Shown here: positions 27,159 to 56,300 of the stretch, piece after piece | Layout of the letters: each line of letters opens with the position of its first letter | How positions within the stretch are numbered: position 1 is the stretch's first letter | Assembly (NCBI RefSeq): GCF_963855985.1 | Contig: NC_087114.1 | Coordinates: forward strand, 459,001 to 523,000 | Length of the DNA: 64,000 bases | Direction of reading: 5' to 3' | DNA from: Ostrinia nubilalis | Taxonomy: Eukaryota; Arthropoda; Insecta; Lepidoptera; Crambidae | Position numbers and translations under genes: made by a program | Notes under the pieces: model-generated | Databases searched by the model: none | The model's input: only the letters and a program-made list of their open reading frames with translations | What the model was told of the DNA's origin: nothing

Positions 27159-27329
27159 TCGAACTCCTCCTATGTTCTTCTGATTAATTTCGTTGCGGGT
27201 CCAATGACAGTTTAACTTTCCCCCGGGACAAACTTGACCTTCATTGGTTGGGTTTTTGTGGCGGTCAAGCTGTAGATCCTGGCTACACAGGAGTTGCAGT
27301 GGTGGGAACGAGAGGTGGGAATAGTCCCG
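27159..27329 (-). mobile_element. Dispersed repeat, family G, abutting an AKR stop codon
   Basis: Reverse copy of a repeat with ACCGCTGCAACTCCTGTGTA, CAGGATCTACAGCTTGACCG and CCCGGGGGAAAGTTAA blocks. Other copies: 32257-32395, 45151-45290, 52482-52645 and 62960-63118. It starts 6 bases from the AKR stop codon and so would form its 3' UTR. Its class is uncertain (SINE or MITE). Confidence 0.75.
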
Positions 27330-27335
27330 TACCGT

Positions 27336-34577
<7,242 letters not shown>

Positions 34578-35028
34578 ATTGGTTCACCAATCACTATTAT
34601 TTCCGTGGGTAACCGTGACCTTTGGTTCTCGGAATAAAACTGACTGGATTGACAACATGAATAACGGTACAATTGTGAACTAAAAAAGGGTAGAAACAGC
34701 GACCAGTAAAACTAGTTTTAGCAAAACAGCACCACAAACAGCACCTTCTAGTTCGGTAGTATAATATAAGCCTTTATTACTGGATTACAAGGTATTTTAC
34801 AACATTAACATTTCATTTTACAATTTAGCTGCACTCATCTCCAGTTTGTCCTTGGACATAGGCCTCCTCCAATGATCTCCATGCTACGCTGCATGCTAGT
34901 TCGGTAGTAGTGGATAACAAAAAAGAAAGACATTCGAAACATTCAACATCACAAAAAACTAAAAGTACCTATACATATAGAAAAAAAGAAATAGTACATA
35001 AAACATTACAAGAAAAGAAAGAAAATAA

Positions 35029-35140
35029 TAAATAAGGTGCCCATTGCAATGGGATCCCACTCAGCATTATGCTGTGACCCACGGTGAGGAAGGCCATGAC
35101 GCTGGTTTTAGTGGGTAAAAATGTTCGCCACGAAGACTGC
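35029..35140 (+). mobile_element. Dispersed repeat, family K
   Basis: AATGGGATCCCACTCAGCAT, GTGACCCACGGTGAGGAAGG and GACGCTGGTTTTAGTG. A longer copy lies at 41410-41660, ending in an A-run, which suggests a retroposon. Confidence 0.6.
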
Positions 35141-35617
35141 TTGTTTATTTTCTGGGTTTCTTAGATCCTTGTTAAAGGTAGGTCCAGGATAGACGTGGCG
35201 TTTCACAGGTTTCAAGAATCCAGAATTTCCTAATCTCTTGGGCCCCCATGGACCTTCAAAAACCTGGTCTAGATCGATAGTATTTATGACACAATCATCT
35301 AAGTACTTAAAAGATTATTATGATTTAAAACTTGAAGAACGATTCTATGTTTATGTTTGATCACATTAAGAAGACTTGTGAGCGCTGTGCTGTGGTGAGT
35401 GACCGCTACTATCTTTACGATAATATAATTAGTAAATAATAGCTCATTAGTTTTTACTAAACATTTGTTAAAGACGGAGCTAATTACATAATAATCGTAT
35501 CATCTACCCACACTGATATTGTAAAGAGCAATTAAGATTTGATTGTTAGTTTGTATGTAGAATAAGTTCCGAAACTACTGGACCAATGGGAAAAGTTCTT
35601 TCACCATTAGAATCCTA

Positions 35618-35936
35618 TAACCGTCTCTACCTAGTGGTACTAGACCACCTGCTTCAGACGCAGAGGACCCGGGCTCGATTCCCAGTGGGGGCAGATTTTT
35701 CTGTTCGATTTGGATGGTGGTAGGGCTTGTTCTAAGTCCGCCTGGCTAACTACCACCATCTTACCTAACTGTCGCCATAATAACAATGTTAACAGCATTG
35801 TTGTGTTCCGGCAGTTAGAGGTAAGATAGCCAGTTCCTCCGTGGTTGAGAATTCCGGGTGAAGCTCGCTTCCACCTTCGGCCTGATCGTCACGTCACTTA
35901 CCATCAGGTGAGATACAGGCCAAGAGCTGGGTCAGC
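35618..35936 (+). mobile_element. tRNA-derived SINE D ending in a Helitron-like tail
   Basis: Has the CTTCAGACGCAG head, CGATTCCCAGTGGGGGCA B-box region and the SINE D body. It ends GGGTCAGCTAGT instead of the usual CTCGTTGTGGATAAAA, so it is fused to a Helitron 3' end. Confidence 0.75.
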
Positions 35937-37124
35937 TAGTAAGCACCTAGTAGCAGCAAGGAAAGCGGAATGTGAATGTTTAAAGGACGAAGCACAAATT
36001 ATTATCAATCCGAAAGGGATCAACATAATCGCTTATGCTTAAATCGAGCTATCAACCGCGAGGCGAGGCGTTTACGTTACGGTGCAGGTGTGCGTTGCAG
36101 ATTGCTGTTACGGAGTTCCATACAAAGAATAACAGACCTCCACTTTATACGATTACGATCCGTTTGATTTAAGTGTGCTCCATCTTTTAAATAACGCTTT
36201 CCTACCTAAGTAAAAATCCACGCAAAGACGCGGTAAAAAACTAATCCAATAAAATGACCATTCTTGAAGCAAGTGCGTCTTACATGGTCATGATCCAACA
36301 CAGTACAAAAGGCATTGTTTATACTACCATTAGCTCCTAATCGCTACCAATAAGTATAGACCCCTAACAAGCAACCGTTGTAAGCTCTTTTGTAACAAAC
36401 TCTTGTTACCCAGGGTTCAATGCCAGCTGGATGCGAAACCAGTTAATCAGTGATGCAAAAGCTTACTTACTTGAGACAAAGATTAGGTATGTTCAGGTGT
36501 GTTTTAAAGGCTTTTAAACTCTAGCGAACAAAGGTACCTACATAAGATCATAATTTTTATTGACTTTTTAGTGATCCGATCGTTAAAAATACCCCACGAA
36601 AAAGCGACTCGCAAAAACGGAAGCAATTTTAGTTACTTCAGCTAGAATTACTGGTAATTAGCTGGTCTTTGATTATTGTATTTTAAAGATGTGTACATTA
36701 AGCGTTTAAACAGCTGCTGTTGAATTTTTATTTATTAATGTAGTAGGTAGTTAACCATGTGGTTTCGGCAGAGTAGAATGGGACTACTTTACCCATTGTG
36801 TAAGAGGCAAACTAGAGCTCCACAACCCATTTAGCCAGGGTGGGGAATGTAGGCTAAATCCGCCATTTGCCCCTTGTAAATTAGAGAAAGGTAGCAGGAA
36901 GGCGCTGGATGCAGGTCGCCACCAAGCGGCCATTGTGGAAATCAATCAATCCTGGCTGAAAAAAATATGATGATGAAATTAGAAAAGGTCCTATAGTGAA
37001 GACTAAGACCTGACGATGAGCTAGCTACTTTAGTATTCGTTCGTTTCAGCACAGAATATTAACAAGTAACTGGTTTCAGACAAATGACTTCCAGCGCTGG
37101 ACTGGAGGAAGGCTGACAATAGTG

Positions 37125-37260
37125 ACTGAGATTTTTGCGCTGCTTCTTCTCAGCACTGGCCCATTTATTGTCCCGAAGCAGTGGTAGGGTTAGTATTGGG
37201 ACGTGTAAAAGTTTTAAAAAAAACATATTTGCAAAAATAAATGAGTTTTATGATTTTTTT
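37125..37260 (+). mobile_element. LINE 3' tail, family C
   Basis: GTGACTGAGATTTTTGCGCT, CAGCACTGGCCCATTTATTG and GGGACGTGTAAAAG. It ends about 170 bases before the AKR-2 start codon. Confidence 0.65.
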
Positions 37261-37428
37261 ATGGACAAAGATCTTCACGGACCCTGTGTGTATCCAAGTT
37301 GTCAAGACGCTACAGGTCTGTCTGCGGTATATTCTGCTAGTTTATCTTTGCCAAGATTTCTGCCTACAGTCCCATCTACCAGTCGACTTGAATCAGCCTT
37401 GACCGGCAGTCTCCGGCGCACCTTCGTC

Positions 37429-47780
<10,352 letters not shown>

Positions 47781-47803
47781 ATAATAATTCCAGTTTCTAT
47801 TTC

Positions 47804-47809
47804 AATAAA
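47804..47809 (+). terminator. AKR-2 poly(A) signal
   Basis: AATAAA 24 bases after the AKR-2 stop codon. Confidence 0.7.
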
Positions 47810-47865
47810 GAGAATTTGATAATGTTGTCTGTTTCACTCTTAGACTCCATTATAAAGGCCCCTAA

Positions 47866-48031
47866 GCGCTCCTGCACAGGACGCCGCCGCCGCGCCGTCA
47901 AAGCATAATTTCGCCCGCGGCGCGGCGGCGGCGGCGCGGCAGCGGTGTTCACGCGGCGCGTATTCTATACAGTGCAAAGGCGCGGCGACGGCGCGGCAGC
48001 GGCGCGGTAGCGGCGTCGTGTGCAGGAGCGC
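47866..48031. mobile_element. GC-rich palindromic MITE
   Basis: TAA on both sides (47863-47865, 48032-48034). GCGCTCCTGCAC and GTGCAGGAGCGC ends; the interior is dominated by GCGGCG and CGCCGC units. Confidence 0.8.
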
Positions 48032-48103
48032 TAAGGAGGAGTGTGGATTTGAATCTTACTATCCTACAATCCTGCTATCTTTTTTTAATCTTTTTTTTAT
48101 CTA

Positions 48104-48422
48104 CAACGAGGAAGCTCTTGGCCTGTATCTCACCTGATGGTAAGTGACGATCAGGCCGAAGGTGGTAGCGAGCTTCACCCGGAATCCTCAACCACGGAGA
48201 AACTGGCTATCTTACCTCTAACTGCCGGAACACAATAATGCTGTTAACATTGTTGTTATGGCGACAGACTTAGGTAAGATGGTGGTAGCTAGCCAGGCAG
48301 ACTTAGAACAAGCCCTACCACCAACCAAACCGAACAGAAAAATCTGCCCCCACTGGGAATCGAACCCGGGACCTCTGCGTCTGAAGCAGGTGGTCTTACC
48401 CACTCGACCACAGAGGCGGTTG
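48104..48422 (-). mobile_element. tRNA-derived SINE, family D, full-length reverse copy
   Basis: Minus strand runs from CCTCTGTGGTCGAGTGGGTA (tRNA-like head, box B at about 48355-48370) to CTCGTTGTAGATAAAAAAA. Confidence 0.8.
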
Positions 48423-50227
48423 ATCTTTCCTATCTTACTTTCCTAATCAAATCCTACTATTCTAAACATATCTTATTGTCCCAATTCTATCATTTTTAGT
48501 TGCATTAGATTCAATAAGAGACCCCTAAGGACATGGAGGTGGTAAACCCTCCACCGATTGTTTATGTCAGAGGTACTCTATTCGTGGACTTCTTGCTATC
48601 CTACAATCCTGCTATCCTATCCTAATTTCTACTTTTTACCCTATTCTATCTTACTTGTGCTACTGCTACCGGTATTCTATCTTATCCTAACCATAGATAA
48701 ATAAATCTATGTCCTAACTAAATAAGTATGACAATTTTATTGTGAAAGTTATGAGGACGGGTTTGTTACTCTCTCACGCAAAAATTATCGAACGGATTTC
48801 GATGAAACTTTACATTATTGAATACATCAGAACATCGACGTGTTTGCTTCCTTGCTCACCCTCTAGAACGGGAGCCTACCTACCTAATAATGGTAGGTAG
48901 GTAAGTACTTTTAAAAGAAACTACGTACCTAACGTAATACCTAATCTTCCATTCCAAAACTAAATAGCTCTAAAAGATTTAAAATTTCTGCTGAGTCACC
49001 CCGCATTTTCTTGAGATGAACGCGAAAACATAAAAACAACGCAAATACGAATAACCTTATCTTAACTCCGGCCCTTTAGGGCTGTAGCTCGTATTTTGCT
49101 GAAATATACCATATCTCCAGCTGATAAAGTCTACATCGCAACCGCATGATATCTAGTCAGACTTGGCGCCACCCAGACAACGCTTCGCCAACGAAAAATT
49201 TATCAAATCATATCCCTTTATAAAACTTTTCATTCTATATGCAACCGTATCCGCTAGAAAATAAAATACAATTTTGCAAACAAAACACTCCTCGCCGAAA
49301 ACGCATAGGAGGTTATATTGAAAAGTCAATACTGAAACTGCAAACACCAACATAGCAAATTTGAGCCTTATTCTTGGTGAAATACAATACAATTTCGATT
49401 GGAGTTGTCGGAAAAGTAACAACGTTTTGACGTCTTCTCGCGGGGAAGTTTTGGCGCCAGTCTGTCCGACGCCATTTTGCCGTTCGTATTGTGGAAGCGA
49501 AGGCATTATAGTTTGTCGAGCCTGCTTCCGCATTGTGTTTATGGCGGCTAATTTATCTATGTTGGCTTGACTTTTGCATTAGGACTGCGTAACTGTAGAT
49601 AGAGGCAGTATTTTAATGTATTTAATTACTTATCTCTTAATAAGGCAAAGACTTGGACAACTGGGCACATTTTTGGATTCAGGGACAACAAATTATTATG
49701 GTTTCGATCATAATAATATGTTATTCGATATAGTAGAGGTAACCCAGCTGTGCCCGCGACGAATAGGGTACTTGCGTAATCAATTGACGTACTTTTTAAA
49801 ACTGCCAAAAACGACTCTCCCATAGATTTTGTATGGTTATACTAGCTAGTGACGTCACTATTTTGTCAACTCTCATTATCCTATAATTTTTTCAATTACA
49901 ATGCAACCAAAAATCTTAATTCACAGGTAGGTAATTTAAAAATAATTAAGTTTTTAAGACCAGAATGAAGTGTCTTTTAAAAAAAGTTGTGCTTTACAAT
50001 TTTATTATTTCGGCGTGGTGGCAAATACCCATAATTTTCTTTTTGTACATATACAACCTCCTTCTCAAATAGTTTTCTCTTTTCTTTTCCGATCCTGACA
50101 AACCGTTCTGACATGTCAGATTCCATTGTCAATCTTTCATTTGACATGTCCGTGCTTTTCCGCAAGATGTGTTGATTTTTAGGTACATGTAGTTGTTGTC
50201 CCGTCGGTTCCCCTTAACCGAGGTTAG
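48423..50227. other. Gap between AKR-2 and the Cys-rich gene
   Basis: Contains pyrimidine-rich CTATCCTA and TATCTTA repeats (48420-48720), a Helitron-like fragment (about 48740-48825), an AKR exon 8 relic (48828-48884) and a GC-richer segment at 49430-49560. A 126-residue minus frame at 49153-49533 has no recognisable domain and I do not call it. Confidence 0.45.
48828..48884 (+). pseudogene. Relic of AKR exon 8
   Basis: CATCAGAACATCGACGTGTT, then CTTGCTCACCCTCTAGAACG and GGAGCCTACCT align in order with the AKR-2 exon 8 stretch encoding QNIDVFDFSLSQQERDL. It is diverged and interrupted, with no frame kept. Confidence 0.6.
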
Positions 50228-50342
50228 ATGCTGCTAGCGGTAGTTCTGCTGGCTTGGAGCCATGGCCCCGGCGCTTGGGGCTCGCATACAGAACGCGATG
50301 GCGACCACGATGCTGATATCTACGATCGTTACGACGAGAAAG
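50228..50342 (+). CDS. Cys-rich gene exon 1
   Basis: Residues 1-38, signal peptide then SHTERDGDHDADIYDRYDEK. Donor AAAG|GTAACG. The ATG follows GAGGTTAG, with an A at -3. Confidence 0.75.
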
Positions 50343-53300
50343 GTAACGTCATCGTTCTTTCTTCCGTTTCAGCTGTGGCGACGCCACTACAAAACTAGTG
50401 ACCAATAGATGGCGCTGTTACTACTTCACTATGGCACACTCCGCCGCTCATATAACCTGCATCGCGGTGACGGAGTTGTATATCCTGCCAAGTATACAGG
50501 GTGGAATTTTGTAACGCCACTTGGAGGGAAAGTACTGTTAATACTGTATCTCAGAATACAGAACAAACCAGAAGGAGTGTTCGATAACATTTCTACGCGG
50601 CAACTTGTGTCCAAAATACTTCCCCTCCCGCGCCCCTCTACCCCCTTTAGTGTTACTAGCGCCGTGTGACACCCCCATTTTTGGGGTAAAATTATGTAAT
50701 TTTTTAAAGAGATGTTAAACAAGTAAAAAATAAGTAAGTGAAATAAGTACACACGGCCACAGTGTTAACTATCCATTTCCGTTTTTGCTCTCGCTCTCAT
50801 CAAATGGTGATTCTTTGCGATAGAACGAGACGACATGACTGGCCATAGGCATAGATAGTACCTACCTACCTATAAATTTAATTTTTACTCCGAAGTAACT
50901 AAGTGTAGATGATTGATTATTTATTTCTATTAAATAGTGTAATATACTATATGTAGGTATAATATGTTATTTAAAAGTCAATTACAAAAGTCGAATATAA
51001 ATTTTAGAACGCCAAGTAAAACAAAAAAGAAACTTAAGGTTCTTTATTATGTAAACATATCGACAACAAAACATTTGTTTACGGCGCAGTAGTGCTTTTA
51101 GTTTAACTTTTCTTGGAGTCAAAAACAGAATCCAAATCAAAAACATCACCAATACTTGAATTTGATTGCGAGGCAACTCTGGCTGTGTATCCTGAAAGAA
51201 AATCAGAGTAAGTATGTAAGCAATAATTAATTACTTAAAATTATTATTAAATATACAAATATTGCTGCTGCTGATCTGTTGATACCAATGCCTTACTTTT
51301 GAATAAATGGGAAAGTATGAAATTCACGATAGTAATTTATTATCTCCTCATTATTAGGGAATAATATTATAAATTAATTCAATATATTAAAATCAAATCA
51401 AAATCAAAAATATTTATTCAGTTTAGACCACAAGTGGCACTTATAATTTAATTAATCAGGTTGTCATGTCATGGATGAAATTACACTAAAAACTAATTAA
51501 AACAAAAAGGATGGGGAAAATATTCCATTATTCTGTGGTAACGCTAACAAAATTAACGCGTGAATTTTTTATAGACAAATGTAATTCAATATAAAAAAGT
51601 AGGGTAAAATATTCCGTTGACCTGTGGCAACACTTACAAAATACAACCGTGATTTTTTTGAAAATTATTATTTAATTAAAATGAATTGGAAATGTGCTAC
51701 TTACGGATAAAACATGATCCCATGCACTTTCTTCGTAATTCCAGTAGCATTCTTACATGTTGGAACGGCACAAGACGGCATAATTTAATTATAAAGTGTC
51801 AATCTGACGGATATGTAAACAATGCGCGCGCCGGCCATTGACTAATTGCTCTAAAGTCAAATTAGTGCGATTTGGAGTAATTTATATGAATACACATTTA
51901 CGCCCGTTGACGGTTTCTGGTTTGTTCCGTATTCTGAGTACTGTATATAGAAAACATTACTCAAAGAAAATATTCCTTTATTTTTTTAAAGAAAGAGAAC
52001 TGCATTCAAAGATTTTTGAAAATTTTTCAAATATTCACCACCACACCATACATTTTTCTGTAAATAGTTAACTATAATAATTTAAGATTTTATGGTTTTC
52101 CGTTTATTAGATTCATCAAGTTTGTTAGAGAGATTTGATCATTATACCTACTTAACCCTCGATCGATGCAATAAAAAAACAGGGTGTAATTTTTAACAGA
52201 TTTTTGTTGGTTCGATTCCCGGGTGTGGCAAGCAAATTTTTATAAATCTTTGAATGCAGTTCTATTTCTTTTTAAAAATAAAGGAATGTTTTCTTTCGAT
52301 AAAACTTTGTATCTACAGTATTAACAGTACTTTCCCTCCAGGTGGCATTTCAAAATTCCACCCTGTATATAGACAAACCAAGATAGTGTAAATTGGACCT
52401 TGGTCCCCGAGCACAACACCCGCTCGGAAGGCTTCCTTATTGTGGATGAACATCATATCCCACACAGCCAAATGACTTCGATCTCCTATGTTCTTCTGAT
52501 TAATTTCGTTGCGGGTCCCATGACAGTTTAACTTTCCCCCGGGACAAACTTGACCTTCACGGGTAGGGTTTTTATTGGCGGTCAAGCTGTGGATCCTGGC
52601 TACACAGGAGATGCAGCGGTGGCAAAGAGAGGTGGGAATAGTCCCGTTTCAGCCAGATCCACTGCTGGTAAAGGCCTCCTCCAAGGATTTCCATAACGAT
52701 CGGTCTCGAATTCAGGTTCTTCTCGCGACCTTCACCAGATCTTCGGTCCACCAAGCACCGGAGCACCAAGGTTCTGGAGTGGAGGCCATGTACCGGAAAA
52801 CGCAGCGCGGGACGTCCGGCTTCAAGGTGGACCGACAACTTCATGAAGCAGGAATAAGGCGCTACCAACTGGCCGATGTGGAAATCATTGGGGGAGGCCT
52901 ATGTTCAGCAGTGGCCGTCCTTTGGCTGAAATGATGATTTTTTAAAGTAAATTGGAAAAATCGAACTGCCTAAGGTGGGAATCGAAGAAAAGAAGTGGGT
53001 CGATTCCCACCGTAGACAGTTTGATTTTTCCGTTATTTTAAAAATATTTAGAGCGAGAGGCGACTGCGACTGCGGCGACTTAAGCCGAAATTTAATAACT
53101 ACGATAATGATGACTCTTCGTCGTGCCGCTTACTTAAATGTTGTTTAATATTTGTTGTTTATTTCTTCAGCTGTCAGCTCGTCGTCAATAATGACGTCAA
53201 TGATGTCTATGTTGTCGACGCAGTCGGGGGACACGGGGGGCACGGCGGGGCCCACGAGGATCCGGCGGGAAGACCAAACCCCTCCGGTCCGCACCCTTAG

Positions 53301-56300
53301 CCCGAACGAGATCAGTGAAGTCAGAGGTACGCCTCAGATTAGAAAGAAGTTAATATTAATTTTCTTCTTTATAATCTGGTTCTTTCTTTATTTGGTAGTT
53401 AAATGCCCGTCTTCACCATCAATTTTTTAAGTGTTCCCTTACTAAGTATCATTAGTATACGATTTTCATAGAAGATCACTTAAAAATTAGGGGTTGGTGG
53501 TGAAAACGGGCAAAAGACACAATCATGTTGTCTGTAAATTACATTTAAAGAAAAAATACGATCCCGAATATGTTTCTGAGATGCTAGAGGCATAAAAACT
53601 GAAGAGACTCCGTGCCTGTGATGCGGGAAGATGTGCCCCACTATCCCGGACTACGGTAGCGGTCACGGTAACGGTGGGGCAAGGGGTGTAAAGAATTACA
53701 GCTCCCTAGTGCACGTAATTTCCAAGCAAAACCTCGGACAAACAGGCAGACAGACATATCGAAACTATAAGGGTTCCATGTCAGGACTACGGAACCTTAA
53801 ACACCGGCAAAATCGCCGATAGCCGATGCTAAAAGTAGCTATAATAATTATGTGTCCTGTGTCTTTAAATAAACTTTTTTCCAGGTGTTCTTAAAGAGAT
53901 GATGGCAGGTCGGAACCTGAGCGATTTCACTCAGGACGTGACGAACAATAAGAGGCTTGTTGACCTCTTGTCATCAACTGCCTCCAATCAGATCGACCTA
54001 AGCACAGTATCTGCGTATATGTTGAGAGATAGATATATGGCACATAATACGGAACCACAGATTGGTATGTCGTCACTGTATGGCCTTTTCTTAAATGACT
54101 ATAATTTCAAGGTATGGCGCGGCTGCGGCGCGGGTAACGCAGACCCGTACGGCTAGCACGAAACACTTTCGAGTTCAAATCGTTTGCGTACTGGAATCGC
54201 CATCAAAAAGATTCAGTAAGAAAACTACAACAGCGCCCTTGTGAACGTGTCGTAAAGTGAACTTAGTATGAGATGTGGTTGCACGAAACTTATTTTGAGA
54301 ATCAAAATTGTCACGTTATCGTTGGATTCGAAGGTTGAGTATCGAATTTTATCGAACACGCAAACGATTCGAAGACGAAAGTTGTTCATGCTAGAGTACC
54401 GTTCTCGAATCCAGCGGGTAGATAATGTTCAAGGTAATTGTATTATGTATTAAGTTCGCGAACGAACAGTAATGAAGCTGAGGTAGGGAGCGGACGGCAT
54501 GGTGACGTCAAACGTTAGTGAGACTCAAGACTCAGTATGATTCAAATAACGGCCCAAAATCTGACCCAGGTTCTTCCATACTTTAGAGAACTTCCCGTTT
54601 CTATTTTAATTTGAAAATCTATATATATAAAAGAAAGTCGTGTTAGTTACTCCACTTATAACTCAAGAACGGCTGAACCGATTTAGCTGAAAATTGTCAG
54701 GGAGGTAGTTTAGAGCCAGGAGAAGGACATAGGATACTTTTTTATCCCGTTCGAAATAAAAAAAAGTCTGCTTATTTATTGCCATTAGGGCGGAACAAAG
54801 TTCGCCGGGTCAGCTAGTTATAAATAACTTGAAAAAATCGAACTGCCTAAGGCGGGAATTGATCCCACAACCTTCCGCTTGCCGGGCGACTGCTCTTCCA
54901 AGTCTTCCAACTGAGCTCAGTTGGAAGACTTGGAAGAGCAGCAGCTACTTAGACACTGGATAAACCCGTCGAAATTTTCAAGTGCTACAGCCAATTTTTT
55001 CAAGTTATTTATAATTTTCAAATTAGATTGAGATGCGACTCTTAACGCTAAAAATTAAATATCTATTTTAATTGTTTTTATTCTTGTTTAACAGATAAGA
55101 AGTTATCGTATCTTAGAGGAGTATACTACAAGATGTATATTTATACGGATCTCAGATGCAGGAAGGAACCTTTCCTAAGAATAAAGTATCATGGGACAAC
55201 ATGCCCTAGCTTGTGTGTCAACACTACTACTTGCAAGTAAGACTGTAAGGGTTATATTTCACACCATGGCGGCGCAACCAATCGCCGGCTACCAACAAAA
55301 TTTATGCAGCTCTACAGAGAGTTACTATCCTGGTGTCCGTTTGGTTGCGCAAAGCTGTATACATTTTATTGGTAGCCGGCGACTAGTTGCGCCGCCATGG
55401 TGTCCCGGTGAAATATAGCCCTAAAACAAAAACGTTCCCCAATTTACTTAGCAACCATGTTTTATTCCAATTCTCTATCCCGTCATCTTTCATTTTCATC
55501 CACCCTGTATAATTCGGCTGTATCTGCACAGGTCACCTAAAGCCTGGTCCATGAGCACGTAGAATCCCGTCTAATGACCCCAGGCTACCCATCCTTATCG
55601 CTCGCGCGTAATTATATTGCTGTCGCGACTGTGCGACGCGCGCCCGCAGTGAGTGTGCGAGCGCGACAGCAATATAATTACGCGCGAGCGATAAGGATGG
55701 GTAGCTTGGGGTCATTGGACGGGATTCTACGTGCTCATGGACCAGGCTTTAGATACATTTTATAGCAACTGTTTATTTAGGTACTTAAACTAACGAATTT
55801 CGTACCTATTAGTTTTTGTGTAACGCCTAAAACATAGGGTTTAAAACCGAATAAAAACATAGGGTAACTATTTTGATGTTGCACAATATTAGAAGTGTAT
55901 TTTTTTATCAAATAATAAACTTAAAATAAAAACTCATGAATTATTGCATTCTTAATGTACCATTTGATAGAGTTCATAAAGCACTTTCAGGATCAGTAGT
56001 TAACTAGTTTTTAGATATCTTGTCGACATCAAATAAATCGCACCTCCCGCGACAAGTACTTTCAAACGTATGCATCCCCACTTCCCACCAATATTGGTAC
56101 CATTTAAAAGCCTAGTTCTAAACTTCATTTCATTAAAGGAAATGTTTTTATCCCAAAAAATAAATGTGTCTTTAGAAGGATCTAGAGTCACTTCTTGAAA
56201 AATAGGTAGATAGTTACGCTTGAGCAAACTTTAATGGCTATTAATTAAATTAAATTAATATTATTATATTTTAAAAAATATTAGATTAAATGCTATCCAT

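Larger units (their letters stand above)
34578..37428. promoter_or_regulatory. 2.85-kb divergent region between the two AKR genes
   Basis: Must contain the start sites of both AKR genes. No core promoter element is clear. It holds an RTE-like tail (about 34760-34900), repeat K (35029-35140), SINE D (35618-35936), an RTE tail (about 36890-36975) and LINE tail C (37125-37260). Confidence 0.5.

Noticed and set aside
49153..49533. 126-residue minus-strand frame
   Set aside because: No domain, no splice context, no good start context; likely chance in a slightly GC-richer stretch.
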